In this document: positions 44,472-54,900 of the stretch, in pieces
Position numbering within the stretch: position 1 is the stretch's first letter
Layout: the number at the start of each line of letters is the position of its first letter
NCBI GenBank assembly: GCA_963772585.1
Contig: CAVYXV010000007.1
Coordinates: forward strand, 372,001-436,000
DNA length: 64,000 bases
Reading direction: 5' to 3'
From: CAVVXN01 sp963772585
GTDB taxonomy: Bacteria > Planctomycetota > PLA2 > JAEUHO01
Position numbers and translations under genes: made by a program
The notes under the pieces: model-generated
What the model was told of the DNA's origin: nothing
What the model saw: the letters and a program-made list of their open reading frames with translations, nothing else
The model's database searches: none

Positions 44472-46001
44472 CTACGGGCCGGTCTCCGGCAGCGGCCAGC
44501 GGACCTGGACGACCTTGGGGTCGGAGACCTGTTCGTCGAGCCACGTGTTCGCGTTCTGCTGCGCCATGCTCTCGAGGATCCCGTCCTCGAGATCCTCGAA
44601 CGTCGGCGCGGGTTCGAAGCTCTCGCGGCGGATGACGTGCACCTCGGACAGCGTCTCGAACGGGCGGCTCACCTGGCCGTCCTTCATGTCCTTCGCCTTC
44701 TCGAACAGGAGGCGTCCGGACGCGGTGTTGCGGACGAGCAGGCGGCGCGCACGGATGCTGGGGTCGGGTTTGCCGTCCTTGTTGACCCTCGCGTTCACCT
44801 CGCGGGCGAGCTGGTCGAAGGTGACGCCCGTGCCGATGCGCCGCAGGTAGTCGTTGGCGAGGCGCAGTGCCTCCTTGCGATCGCGTCCCGTGCGCTGGCC
44901 CAGCAGGGGGTTCTGGGGCGCGAAGAGGATCTCGACGTCGTAGACGCGGATCGCGTCGCCGTACCGGCCCTCGCGGTTGTCCTCCCACTGCTTGCGGACC
45001 TGCTCGGGCGTGATCTTCTGGCGCTCCTGGCGGATCAGGCCGAAGAGACCCCGGAAGTAGCGGTCGGTGCGCATCTGCTCGAGGTCGAGGTGGTAGCGCA
45101 ACTTCACGTACTCCTCGTAGTCCACGTGGCGGAACGCCTCCTGCGAGGCCTTGTCGCGCCACGCGAGCCAGTTCTTCTTCTCCTGGGCGATCACCTCGGT
45201 CATTTCCTCGACCGTGAGCGCGACCTCGCGGGTCAGGGCCGCCTTGCACTCCTCGACGAGGACCTGGCGGATGTCGGAGACGGGCAGGCGGAGCAGCAGC
45301 TCCTCGCCGTACTGCCGCACCGTGATCTCCTGCCCGTTCACCGCCGCGACGACGTTTTGGGGGAGGTCGGTCTCCGACCCCTCCAACTGCGTGGCGACCT
45401 TCCAGTGGTACTTGACGTCCGTCTTCTTCAGCAGCTTCGTGATCACGACTTCGGTCTGGATGATGCGGAGGTTGTCGTCCTTGGGGATGGTGTCGCCCAG
45501 GTTCTCCGGGTGCGCGGCGATGCGCTCCTTCAGGAGCTGGTTCTTCAGGTTCGCGCGGAGCTCGCCCATGGAGGTCCGCTGCTCGCGCACGACCTGCGCG
45601 AGGTTCTTGCGTCCCAGGGTCTTCTGCTTCACCTCGGTGTCGAGCTCGTCCAGCTTGGCCTGCACCTCCTCGTCAAGGACCTCGATGCCGAGCCGCTTCG
45701 CTTCCTGGCGGACCGCCCGTTCCTCGATCATCTGGCGCAGCACCGTGGTCGGGCCGCTGCCGGCTTCCTGGAGGCGCATGCGATTCCGCTCGGCCACGAC
45801 CACGGCGAGTCGGCTCCGGGGGAGCTTCAGGTCGTGGACCTTGGCGACCCACGGGTCGTTCGGATCGTCGGGCTGGTCCTCGGCGCGGGCCGCCGGCGGG
45901 GCGAACAGGCCGATCGCCAGCAGGAGCGCGGCGGCCAGAAGCGGCGCGTGGCGTCGCTCGAACCGCGCGCGCGGTCGTCGGGGAAAGCGGTCGTGCGTCA
46001 T
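44472..46001 (-). CDS. SurA/PpiD-like periplasmic chaperone and peptidyl-prolyl isomerase
   Basis: The 509-residue protein carries a signal peptide (LLAAALLLAIGLFAPPAARA). The N-terminal helical region (TTVLRQMIEERAVRQEAKRLGI, DEEVQAKLDELD) fits SurA_N chaperone domains. A second chaperone-like half (VNGQEITVRQYGEELLLRLP) and a weak parvulin-type region (VYDVEILFAPQN to SEVHVIRRESF) follow. It probably helps fold outer-membrane or secreted proteins. Active-site residues of the isomerase are not clear, so chaperone activity may dominate. It is convergent with the VanZ gene. Confidence 0.72.
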   Translation of the reverse strand: MTHDRFPRRPRARFERRHAPLLAAALLLAIGLFAPPAARAEDQPDDPNDPWVAKVHDLKLPRSRLAVVVAERNRMRLQEAGSGPTTVLRQMIEERAVRQEAKRLGIEVLDEEVQAKLDELDTEVKQKTLGRKNLAQVVREQRTSMGELRANLKNQLLKERIAAHPENLGDTIPKDDNLRIIQTEVVITKLLKKTDVKYHWKVATQLEGSETDLPQNVVAAVNGQEITVRQYGEELLLRLPVSDIRQVLVEECKAALTREVALTVEEMTEVIAQEKKNWLAWRDKASQEAFRHVDYEEYVKLRYHLDLEQMRTDRYFRGLFGLIRQERQKITPEQVRKQWEDNREGRYGDAIRVYDVEILFAPQNPLLGQRTGRDRKEALRLANDYLRRIGTGVTFDQLAREVNARVNKDGKPDPSIRARRLLVRNTASGRLLFEKAKDMKDGQVSRPFETLSEVHVIRRESFEPAPTFEDLEDGILESMAQQNANTWLDEQVSDPKVVQVRWPLPETGP

Positions 46002-46137
46002 GGCGTCGTCACAACTCCTCGAACCCAGCGAGGCTATGGACGCGAATCCCGGTGGTCAACCCGGGGCCGGGGGCTTGACCCGGCCCATGGCCAGCGGCAA
46101 GGTCGCGTTCGGGGCCGTGTCCCCGGGGGAGCTTCGC

Positions 46138-46968
46138 ATGCGGTCGTCATCCTCTCGTCCGACGCCTCGGCGCGCCCTCGTCCTCCCCGGCGCCTTCCTC
46201 GTGGCCTGGGCCATGGTCCTGCCACTCGCGGCCTGCCAGGGAACCGGGAGCCGCTCGTCCGGGAGCGGCGGGAGCGCCGCGGCCTACACCCCGCTCGGCG
46301 GGACGAACCTGGAGGTGCCCGCCCCCATCGCCGCCTCGCAGGGAACGCGAACGGCAGAGCGGCCGATGTCCTCGCCTCCGGTGGAACTCCGCGCGCCTGC
46401 GGGCACCACCGCCCCCGGCCGGACCTCGGCCGAGGAGCCGGAGCCGCTGCCGCTCGACCGCAGCGGCCCGCAGATCCGCGTGACGTGGGAGGCGCTCGCC
46501 GTCGAGAAGGAGCGGCTCGAGAACCCGTCCCGCTTCCGCGGCACGCCCAACGTGTCCTTGGCCTCCCAGCAGAAGGTGGTGCTGGTCAACAAGGGCCACG
46601 TGGACGCGCAGACGAACATGTACGGCGTCACCTCGAGGCGGAACAAGGGCGTCGCCGTGGCGGCCATCCCCGAGCGCGACATGGACCTCTTCCTCCGGAC
46701 CATCGAGAAGCGGGGGTTCTTCCGCCTGGCCCGGCCGACGGCGTCGGTCCAGCAGCTCTTCACCGACCCGAACGCGCGCGGTCGGATCACGGTGGAGAGG
46801 AACGGACAGTCGTGGACGCTCGTCTCCATGCGCGGGCAGGGGCTCAGCGCCGCGACGAAGCAGATCCCGCCCCTCTACTCCGAGGTCAAGCAGACGCTGA
46901 TGGTGCTCCGCAACCAGGTGTCGTGCATGACGGTGGTGGGGGTTCGCGGCGGAATCCTCACGAAGTAG
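46138..46968 (+). CDS. Lipoprotein of unknown function
   Basis: The 276-residue protein has an N-terminal signal (VLPGAFLVAWAMVLPLAAC) with a lipobox ending at C33, a low-complexity Ser/Gly/Pro linker and a compact C-terminal domain. That domain includes VVLVNKGHVDAQTNMYGVTSRR and ITVERNGQSWTLVSMRGQG. GGGGGAG lies just before the ATG at 46138. It precedes kdsB by 26 bp on the same strand, so the genes may be cotranscribed. No family was recognised. Confidence 0.72.
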   Translation: MRSSSSRPTPRRALVLPGAFLVAWAMVLPLAACQGTGSRSSGSGGSAAAYTPLGGTNLEVPAPIAASQGTRTAERPMSSPPVELRAPAGTTAPGRTSAEEPEPLPLDRSGPQIRVTWEALAVEKERLENPSRFRGTPNVSLASQQKVVLVNKGHVDAQTNMYGVTSRRNKGVAVAAIPERDMDLFLRTIEKRGFFRLARPTASVQQLFTDPNARGRITVERNGQSWTLVSMRGQGLSAATKQIPPLYSEVKQTLMVLRNQVSCMTVVGVRGGILTK

Positions 46969-46994
46969 GCCGCGGCGCCTTCGCCGTTCGCGCC

Positions 46995-47714
46995 ATGCGC
47001 TACGCGATCCTGATCCCGGCCCGCTACGGCTCGACGCGACTGGAAGGGAAGTCGCTTCTTCGCGAGAGCGGGAAGTTCCTCGTCCAGCACGTACACGAGC
47101 GCGCGCTCGCGGCGCCGGGCGGACCCCGCGCGATCGTCCTGACCGACGACCCCCGGATCGAGCAGGCCGTCCAGAGCTACGGCGGGGAGGTCCTCCGGAC
47201 GCGGGCCGACCACGCGTCCGGCACCGATCGCTGTGCGGAAGTCGCCCCCTCCCTCGACGCCGACGTGATCGTGAACCTCCAGGGCGACGAGCCCCTCGTC
47301 GAGCCCTCCGACCTCTTCGCCGTCGCCGAGGCGGCGGCGTGCGCGGGCGTCGATCTCGCCACCCTCGGCTACCCCTTCCCCGACGCGGCGGCCGAGGCGG
47401 ATCCGAACGCCGTGAAGGCGATCGTCGGGCCCGACGGGACCGTCCGGGACTTTCGCCGTACGGTGCCCGACCCGGCCGCGCGCGAGGGCGCCCGGGTGCT
47501 CCACCACCTCGGGATCTACGCCTTCGGGCGCGAGCGGCTGCTCGCCTTCGCCCGGATGCCCCCCTCGCCTCGCGAGCGGGCCGAGCGGCTGGAGCAGCTC
47601 CGCGCCCTGGAGGCCGGGTGGCGGGTCGTGCTCGTCACGGCGTCGCGCCCGGCGCTCGGGGTGGACACCCGCGCCGACTACGACGCCTTCCTCGCCGCGC
47701 TCGGAGGGGCGTGA
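46995..47714 (+). CDS. kdsB: 3-deoxy-manno-octulosonate cytidylyltransferase (CMP-Kdo synthetase)
   Basis: This 239-residue enzyme activates Kdo with CTP for lipopolysaccharide core synthesis. It shows LIPARYGSTRLEGKSL, VLTDDPRI, HASGTDRCAEV and VNLQGDEPLVEP, which are near-invariant in KdsB. HLGIYAFGRERLLAF is the family C-terminal block. Length is normal. The gene shows the cell builds Kdo-containing LPS and so has an outer membrane of the Gram-negative type. The CTP synthase gene follows, supplying its nucleotide. Confidence 0.93.
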   Translation: MRYAILIPARYGSTRLEGKSLLRESGKFLVQHVHERALAAPGGPRAIVLTDDPRIEQAVQSYGGEVLRTRADHASGTDRCAEVAPSLDADVIVNLQGDEPLVEPSDLFAVAEAAACAGVDLATLGYPFPDAAAEADPNAVKAIVGPDGTVRDFRRTVPDPAAREGARVLHHLGIYAFGRERLLAFARMPPSPRERAERLEQLRALEAGWRVVLVTASRPALGVDTRADYDAFLAALGGA

Positions 47715-47821
47715 GCCGCGTCCCCCCGCCGCGGTAGAGGAGGGGGGACGGGAGGGCGGCCCGGGCGCGGTGTCCGGGTCCGGCCTGCGTCGGCTACACT
47801 TCGGGATTGTTCGGGGGTTTC

Positions 47822-49453
47822 GTGACCAAGTTCATCTTCGTGACCGGTGGGGTCGTTTCGAGCCTGGGGAAGGGGCTCACGAGCGCGGCGATGGGCCTGC
47901 TGCTCGAGGGCCACGGGTTCCGGGTCCAGCACCAGAAGCTCGACCCCTACCTGAACGTCGACCCCGGCACGATGTCGCCCTACCAGCACGGCGAGGTCTA
48001 CGTGACGGAGGACGGCGCCGAGACGGACCTCGACCTCGGCCACTACGAGCGGTTCACCGAGGGCGCCGTCCTCACGAGGGACAGCAACTACACCACGGGC
48101 AAGATCTACTCCCAGGTGATCGAGAAGGAGCGCCGCGGCGACTACCTCGGGCGCACCGTGCAGGTCATCCCGCACGTCACCGACGAGATCAAGGCCGCCA
48201 TCCGCCGCGGCGCGGGGGACGCGGACGTGTTGATCTGCGAGCTGGGCGGCACCGTGGGCGACATCGAGGGGCTGCCGTTCCTCGAGGCGATCCGCCAGTT
48301 CGTGCTCGACGTCGGGCCGGGCAACGCGATCGTCTGCCACCTGACGTTCATCCCGTTCCTCCGGACCAGCGGGGAGCTCAAGACCAAGCCCAGCCAGCAC
48401 TCGGTGCAGAAGCTGCGCGAGATCGGCATCCTGCCGGACGTCCTGATCTGCCGCACCGAGCGGCCGATTCCCGCCGACGCGAAGGCGAAGCTCTCGCTCT
48501 TCTGCAACGTGCCGCCGGAAGCCGTGGTCGAAGAGCAGGACGTCCCCACGAGCATCTACGAACTGCCCCAGATGCTGGCCGAGCAGCGGCTCGACCGCCT
48601 CGTGCTGGAGCGCCTCCGCCTCCCGAACACCGAGCTCGAGCTGCATCGCTACCACGAGCTGCTCCAGCGGATCCACAACCCGCGCCGCCAGGTCGAGGTC
48701 GCGCTGGTCGGCAAGTACGTGGAGCTGACGGACGCCTACAAGAGCGTCTACGAGGCGATCGCCCACGGCGGGTTTGCCGCCGAGGCGAAGGTCCGCGTGC
48801 GCCGCGTCCTCTCCGACGACATCACCCCCGCTCGGCTCGAGGAGTTCGTGGGCGGCGTCCACGGCATCGTGGTCCCGGGCGGATTCGGCGACCGCGGCGT
48901 CGAGGGCAAGATCGAGGCCATCCGCTACGCCCGCGAGCAGGGGATCCCCTTCCTCGGGCTGTGCCTCGGCATGCAGTGCGCCACGGTCGAGTTCGCACGC
49001 AACGTCGTGGGTCTGGAGGGCGCGCACTCCACGGAGTTCGATCCCGATACGCCCCATCCGGTGATCGACCTGATGCCCGACCAGGAGGGGCTCCAGAAGG
49101 GGGGCACGATGCGACTGGGGGCCTATCGCTGCGCGCTGAGGGCGGGCTCCATGGCGAGGCAGTTCTACGGCGACGAGATCGTCCACGAGCGCCACCGTCA
49201 CCGCTACGAGTTCAACAACGCCTACCGCGAGAAGCTGGTGAAGGCCGGCCTGTTCATCGGCGGCGTGAACCCCGAGCGCGACCTCGTCGAGATCATCGAG
49301 CTGCACGACCACCCCTACTTCGTGGCCGTCCAGTACCACCCCGAGTTCAAGAGCAAGCCCACCCGGCCGCACCCGCTCTTCCGCGAGTGGGTGAGTGCCG
49401 CGCTCCGCCACAAGGAGAACACCGTGCCGCACGAGGAGCGTGCGACCGCGTGA
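47822..49453 (+). CDS. pyrG: CTP synthase
   Basis: The 543-residue enzyme aminates UTP to CTP with glutamine. The synthase domain starts TKFIFVTGGVVSSLGKGLTSA and carries KLDPYLNVDPGTMSP and YERFTEG. The glutaminase domain has GGFGDRGVEGK, FLGLCLGMQCA with the catalytic Cys, and QYHPEFKS. The GTG at 47822 matches the usual PyrG N-terminus and follows GGGGG; a TTG 15 nt earlier is possible but less likely. kdsB, which uses CTP, sits just upstream. Confidence 0.97.
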   Translation: MTKFIFVTGGVVSSLGKGLTSAAMGLLLEGHGFRVQHQKLDPYLNVDPGTMSPYQHGEVYVTEDGAETDLDLGHYERFTEGAVLTRDSNYTTGKIYSQVIEKERRGDYLGRTVQVIPHVTDEIKAAIRRGAGDADVLICELGGTVGDIEGLPFLEAIRQFVLDVGPGNAIVCHLTFIPFLRTSGELKTKPSQHSVQKLREIGILPDVLICRTERPIPADAKAKLSLFCNVPPEAVVEEQDVPTSIYELPQMLAEQRLDRLVLERLRLPNTELELHRYHELLQRIHNPRRQVEVALVGKYVELTDAYKSVYEAIAHGGFAAEAKVRVRRVLSDDITPARLEEFVGGVHGIVVPGGFGDRGVEGKIEAIRYAREQGIPFLGLCLGMQCATVEFARNVVGLEGAHSTEFDPDTPHPVIDLMPDQEGLQKGGTMRLGAYRCALRAGSMARQFYGDEIVHERHRHRYEFNNAYREKLVKAGLFIGGVNPERDLVEIIELHDHPYFVAVQYHPEFKSKPTRPHPLFREWVSAALRHKENTVPHEERATA

Positions 49454-49475
49454 GACCGATGGAAGCCACCCCACG

Positions 49476-49874
49476 ATGACCGACGAAGCAAAGAAGCCGC
49501 CGCCGCCGCCGCTGCCGACGGGGTTCATGATGCTCTGCGGATCGCTCGCCGCGCAGGTGCAGATGGCCCTGGGACTGTTCGAGGACCCCGTCCAGAAGAA
49601 GACGATCGTGGAGATGGACGCCGCGAAGCAGGGCATCGACCTGCTCGAGATGCTCGAGGAGAAGACGAGGGGCAACCTCGACGACGAGGAGAAGGCCCTC
49701 CTCTCGAATCTCCTCACCCAGCTCCGCCTCCTCTACGTCGAGGTCGCCAAGGCCCGCCGCGAGCCGTCTCCCGCAGAGAGCCAGGACGACGACGGAAGCC
49801 CCCGCGGCCGGCGGCGAGGACGTGGATCCCCCGGTCCGGATTCTTCGCCGACCGCCCCTCGATCCGGTCGATGA
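49476..49874 (+). CDS. DUF1844-family protein
   Basis: The 132-residue product has a proline-rich start, then FMMLCGSLAAQVQMALGLFEDPVQKK and MDAAKQGIDLLEMLEEKTRGNL, then SNLLTQLRLLYVEV. This is the pattern of the small DUF1844 family of unknown function found in planctomycetes, acidobacteria and delta-like lineages. The C-terminal tail is a low-complexity Ser/Arg/Asp stretch. It follows pyrG by 22 bp on the same strand. Confidence 0.82.
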   Translation: MTDEAKKPPPPPLPTGFMMLCGSLAAQVQMALGLFEDPVQKKTIVEMDAAKQGIDLLEMLEEKTRGNLDDEEKALLSNLLTQLRLLYVEVAKARREPSPAESQDDDGSPRGRRRGRGSPGPDSSPTAPRSGR

Positions 49875-49925
49875 GGGGAGCGAGAAGCCCAGAAGGGGGA
49901 CGGCGCCCATGCCCATCGTGGGGCC

Positions 49926-49957
49926 CCGGGCCGGACCCCCCCACGGGTCCGGTCCGG
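49926..49957. terminator. Bidirectional hairpin between convergent genes
   Basis: The arms CCGGGCCGGACCC and GGGTCCGGTCCGG pair over 13 bp with one G-T wobble and a 6-nt loop, followed by CTTTCGT on the plus strand. It sits between DUF1844 and the convergent dehydrogenase gene, an expected place for a terminator, though the U-tract is poor. Confidence 0.55.
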
Positions 49958-49982
49958 CTTTCGTCGGGGCTCGTACGCCCGG

Positions 49983-51293
49983 TCAGGCCTTGTAGTACCG
50001 GGGGTCGCCGGCCATGCGGCTCGTCAAGGCGTTCCGGGTGTCCACGACCAGGCGGGCGTGCTTCGCGATCCGCTCCCAGTCGAAGGCCTTGTGGTCCGTC
50101 GCGACGACCACCGCGTCCTGGGCGGCGATGTTCTCCGGCGTGAGCTCGACGGATGTCCTCCCCGAGAGGTCGTGCTCGCGCATCTTGTGGCCGCGCGGGA
50201 CGTGGGGGTCGGAGTAGCCGACGTCCGCGCCCAGCTTCTCCAGGAGCTCGAGCAGCTTGATCGCGGGCGACTCCCGGATGTCGTCCACGTCGGGCTTGTA
50301 GGCGAGCCCGAGGATCAGGATCTTCGAGCCCTTGAGCGCCTTTCCCTGCTCGTTCAGCGCCAGCATGGTCTTGCGGACGACGTAGCGCGGCATGTCCGTG
50401 TTGATCTCGCCGGCCAGCTCGATGAACCGCGTCGGGCGCCCGAACTTCCGCGCGACCCACGTCAGGTAGAACGGGTCGATCGGGATGCAGTGGCCGCCCA
50501 GGCCGGGGCCGGGCGTGAACTTCATGAATCCGAACGGCTTGGTCGCCGCCGCCTCGATCACTTCCCAGACGTCGATCCCCATGGCGTCGAGGATGACCTT
50601 CATCTCGTTCACCAGGGCGATGTTGATGGCGCGGAAGGTGTTCTCCAGCACCTTGGCGGCCTCGGCGATCTCGGCCGAAGACACGAGGTGGACCGACGCG
50701 ATGGCCGCCTCGTAGAGCGCGAACGCCACCTCGCCGGACTGCTGGTCGATGCCGCCGACGAGCTTCGGGATGGAGCTCGTGGTGACGCCCTGCCGGCCCG
50801 GGTCCTCGCGCTCCGGGCTGTAGGCGAGGAGGAAGTCGCGGCCGGCGACGAGCCCTCCCTGCTCGAGGATCGGGCGCATCAGGTCGCGCGTCGTGCCCGG
50901 GTACGTCGTGGATTCCAGGACGACGAGCTGCCCGGGCCTCAGCGTCGCGGCGGTCAGCCTCGTGGAGTGCTCCACGAAGGAGAGATCCGGCTCCTGGTGC
51001 TCGCCGAGCGGGGTGGGCACGCAGAGGAGGACGGCGTCCGGCTCCCCCAGGCGGGAGAAGTCGGTCGTGGCCACCATCCGGCCGCTCTCCTTCATCCGGC
51101 GCGTCATGTCCTGGCCGAGGTGCTTCAGGTAGTTCTCGCCGCGCCCGAGGGCGGCCACCTTCTCCCCGTCGGTGTCGAAACCGAGGACCCGGAACCCCGC
51201 GTCCACGAAGGCCGCGGCGAGGGGGAGCCCCACGTAGCCCAGCCCGAGGATGCCTACGACCGCCGTGCGGTCCTCGATTCGCTCCAGGAACAT
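49983..51293 (-). CDS. UDP-N-acetylglucosamine 6-dehydrogenase-type nucleotide sugar dehydrogenase
   Basis: The 436-residue enzyme has the NAD-binding GLGYVGLPLA (17-26), the LCVPTPL and VLESTTYPGTT blocks, and GGHCIPIDPFYL with catalytic C269. AYSPEREDPG is characteristic of the WbpA/WbpO branch that oxidises UDP-GlcNAc or UDP-GalNAc to the uronic acid. It likely supplies an aminouronic acid for surface polysaccharide, connecting it to the locus at 1-17100 although it lies 33 kb away. The ATG at 51293 gives the normal length. Confidence 0.87.
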   Translation of the reverse strand: MFLERIEDRTAVVGILGLGYVGLPLAAAFVDAGFRVLGFDTDGEKVAALGRGENYLKHLGQDMTRRMKESGRMVATTDFSRLGEPDAVLLCVPTPLGEHQEPDLSFVEHSTRLTAATLRPGQLVVLESTTYPGTTRDLMRPILEQGGLVAGRDFLLAYSPEREDPGRQGVTTSSIPKLVGGIDQQSGEVAFALYEAAIASVHLVSSAEIAEAAKVLENTFRAINIALVNEMKVILDAMGIDVWEVIEAAATKPFGFMKFTPGPGLGGHCIPIDPFYLTWVARKFGRPTRFIELAGEINTDMPRYVVRKTMLALNEQGKALKGSKILILGLAYKPDVDDIRESPAIKLLELLEKLGADVGYSDPHVPRGHKMREHDLSGRTSVELTPENIAAQDAVVVATDHKAFDWERIAKHARLVVDTRNALTSRMAGDPRYYKA

Positions 51294-51431
51294 CCAACCC
51301 TCCCTCGCGCGGGATCATCCGTCGCAGTCGAGATCGGTTCGACCGGGGAAGCCTACCCGGCTTCTCCCGCCTCGACGCCCTGAACGCGCGCGAAGGCAAG
51401 ATGGTCGCCCCGGGAGGGGCGCGGGAAAGGA

Positions 51432-51923
51432 ATGGTCGTGGAGCGTCCCACGAGCCGGCGAACGGCGGGCGTGAAGATCCGGCGCGCCACGGCGAACGAC
51501 GAGCCCGCCCTCGTCGCGGCGGCGATCTCCCTCGCGCTGGAGACGGAGCGGCGCCGCCTGGCCCCCGAGGTCGTCCTCGCCGGCATTCGCGGCGTCCTGG
51601 AGGAGCCCGTGCGCGGGTTCTACCTCGTCGCCGAACGGGACGGCCGCCTCGCCGCCTCCCTCCTCGTCACGCGCGAGTGGAGCGACTGGCGGAACGGAAC
51701 CTTCTGGTGGATCCAGAGCGTCTACGTCCAGCCCGGGCACCGGGGGCAAGGGGTCTTCCGCGCCGTCTACGAGGCGCTGCGTCGCGTGGCGATCGCGAAG
51801 GCCGGCGTCTGCGGCCTCCGCCTCTACGTGGACACCGAGAACGGTACGGCGATGCGGACGTACGAGGCCCTGGGGATGACGCCGGCTCGCTACCGCTTCT
51901 ACGAGGACCCCTTCTCCGACTGA
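51432..51923 (+). CDS. GNAT-family N-acetyltransferase
   Basis: The protein of up to 163 residues has the GNAT layout: KIRRATANDEPAL start, acceptor-side strand FYLVAERDGRLAASLLV, and the acetyl-CoA loop QPGHRGQGVFRAVYEAL. ENGTAMRTYEALGMTPARYRFYE follows at the C-terminus. Substrate is unknown. An in-frame GTG at 51471 would give 150 residues and fits the family start better; the ATG at 51432 sits against GGAAAGGA. It is divergent from the dehydrogenase and convergent with the cytochrome gene. Confidence 0.82.
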   Translation: MVVERPTSRRTAGVKIRRATANDEPALVAAAISLALETERRRLAPEVVLAGIRGVLEEPVRGFYLVAERDGRLAASLLVTREWSDWRNGTFWWIQSVYVQPGHRGQGVFRAVYEALRRVAIAKAGVCGLRLYVDTENGTAMRTYEALGMTPARYRFYEDPFSD

Positions 51924-51939
51924 GCCGAGGATGCGGGCT

Positions 51940-54900
51940 TCAGCGACCTTGGCGGAGGCGACCGACGTACTCGCGGACCGCGTCGGCGAAGGGGTCGAGG
52001 GCGAGCTCGCGCTCGTAGGCACGGAGCGCGCCCTCCCGGTCGCCCGCGAGGTCGAAGGCCGCGCCCAACCGGAACCACCGCTGGTCGTCGTCCGGGACGC
52101 GGCGGGCGTCCTCCTCCAGGACGGGGAGCAACGCCATGAGGAGGGGGCGATTCGCCCGCGCGCGCTCCCATCCGTCGAGGGACGTCCGCGCCGCGGCCAG
52201 CCGCACGGCCCACGACGGGTCGGAGAGGGCGTCCAGCAGGCGGGCGTTTGCCGCGGGCGAGCGGACGTCCGCCAGCGCCTTCACGGCGCTGCGCCGGATC
52301 AGGGAGTCGTCGCTGCGGCTCGCCTCGAGGATGGCCGCCGCCGCCTCGTCGGGGTAGCGCCCCAAGAGCAGCGCGGCGCTCGCCCGGGCCTCGCGGGGGG
52401 CGTCGCTCCCCAGGACCTCGACGAGGTCCCGCCACGCCCCGGGCGTCGCCGTGCGGGCTTTCGCCAGCGCCGCCATCCACGGGCGCGGCCACCCGCGTCC
52501 GGGCCACCACCCCTCGTACGCCTCGGCGAGCGCCGCCGTTTCCAGGGTCGGCACGCCCCCCGGGGCGTTCCGACCGCCCTGGTGGCACCACGTGCAGGCG
52601 TCCGTCTGGACCCGGTCGGCAACGAGGCCGATCCGCGGGATGCCGATCGTGTGATCCGCCACCGCGCCGTGCCCGCGCTCGATCGTGAGGAAGGGCATGT
52701 GGCAGGCGACGCAGGTCCCCCCGGCGTCCTCGGGGTCGTGGTGGGTGTGGCTCTGCGGCTCCTCCACGTACGCGCGGTGGCACTCGACGCAGAACGAGCC
52801 GTCTTCGTGGGGGTGGCGCAGCAGCGAGGGCTCGTCGCTGCCGTGGGGCGCGTGGCAGGTCGAGCAGGTCAGGCCCCCCGCGTTCGCGCAGGCGCTCGTC
52901 GAGAAGGGAAGGCCGTCGTAGATCAGCTCCAGCGACCGCCCCGACGGATCCGCGCGCTCCGGGTCGATCACGAGCGTCGGGTCGATGTACTCGTAGAGGT
53001 CCTGACCCATCCGGTACGGCGGGTCGAGCACCTCCCCCTCCTGGTGGCACCGCGTGCACACGTGCGTGCGGCCGTTCCGGTCCAGGGTCTCCAGCCGCCG
53101 GAGGGGACGGTCCATCTCCAGACGCGCCCACGCCTCGGCGTGGTTCCGCCCCGGTCCGTGGCACGCCTCGCAATCCACGGCGTACGCCCGCCAGGTGATC
53201 CGGGGGCCGACCCCGTCGGGGCCCGGCTCCCGGGGCACCTTGCCGCTCATGTGGCACTGCGCGCACTTCGCGTCCCAGGAGCGCACCGGGCCCGTCCAGA
53301 ACGAGCGGTCGCCCGGCTTCACCACCGGCGGCGTCATGAAGTCCGGCATGGGCGCCCCGAAGATGAGGTCGGTGTAGTCGAACCACTCGCCGGTGGGCAC
53401 CTCGAGCATCCCCGGCAGCACCTGCAACCGACCGTCCGGCATCTTCGTCACGAAGAACCGGATGCGCAGGTGCCCCGCCACGATCGTCATGGGGTAGCGC
53501 TGGACCTCGCCGTGCTCGTTGAGCGTCTCCACCCACCAGCCGTGCTCGACGTCGCCGCCGAACCGGCTCCACCCCGGCGGGTGGCGGACCGTCTCGCCCT
53601 CCTGGACCTCGCGCGGAAGATCCACCGCGTTGGCGAAGGTGGACGTGCGCGCGTGGCTCGACGCCGCCCAGCCCTCGTACGCCTCCAGATGGCACCGCGC
53701 GCAGGCCACCGTGCCGGCGTAGTCGCCGCGGTGGGGGACGTCGCCGTCGGCTCCCCAGGGGGGCGCGGCCGCCGCCGTCCCGGTCCCCCCGCTCTCGTCC
53801 GTCCGGAAGGCGTGCGGGGTGAGATCGCGGTCCACCGTGACGATCGCGGGCGCGCCGGGGACGTACGAGACCATCACCGCGCGGTCCGTCGGACCCTCGG
53901 CCACGAGACGCAGGTGTCCGGCGAGGTCGTAGACGCGGGCGGGCCCGCGTTCGAACGGCCGTGCGAGGACGCGGTCGCCGTCCGGCGAGAACGCGGCCGC
54001 CACGAGGGGGCTGTCGCTGCCGCCGAAATCGGCCACGGCGTGCCCGTCGGTTCCCCAGAGCCGCACCTTGCGGTCCGAGGCGGTCGTGAGAACCAGGGCA
54101 CCGTCCGGCGAGAACGACACCTGGTGGACGGCGCCGCCGTGGCCTTCCAGCCGCGCCAGGGGCGCGCCGTCGGCGCTCCAGAGCCGCACCGTGGCGTCGA
54201 GGGACGCGGTCGCGAGGAGGCCGGTGGGCGAGCACGCCGCGTCGAGGACCTGCGCGCGGTGGCCCTCGAGCGTCGCCACCGTCGTTCCGTCCCGGTCGAA
54301 GAGGCGCGGAGGCCCCTCCGGCCCGTACAGCAGCAGCCGGCGGCCGTCGTTCGAGAAGAGCGCGCCTTCGGCGGACGCGGCCTCGCCCGCGAACTCGTGC
54401 ACCGTCTGCCCCCGCGTGTCCACGAGGCGCGCGGCCCCCTCGGGCGCGAGGAGCAGCAGGCGTTCGCCCGAGGGCGAGGCGACGACGCCGGCGATCGGCG
54501 CGTGTTTCGCGTCGAGGCGCGCGATCTTCCGGCCGTCCGCGCTCCAGAGGCGCGCGCTTCCGTCCAGCGAGAACGTCCAGATCACCGGGTCGCCGCCGCG
54601 CGAGAGGAATCCCCCCTCCAGGACCTCCCGGCCGTGGCCGAGGAGACGCGTCGAGCGCACCACGCGGCCTTCCTCCAGCCGCCAGAGCCGCGCCGTCTCG
54701 TCCACGGAGCTCGTGAGGATCCACACCCCGTCCGCGTCGCGCTTCGACGCCACGTGGTGGATCGAGCCGACGTGTCCCTCGAGCACGGCCACCAGCGGCG
54801 GCGAGGCCACGACGTTCCAGACGCGGGCCACGCCGTCGAGGCCGGCCGTCACGACGAGGCCGTCGCCCAGCGCGTGGAGCACGGTCGTCTGGTCGTGGTG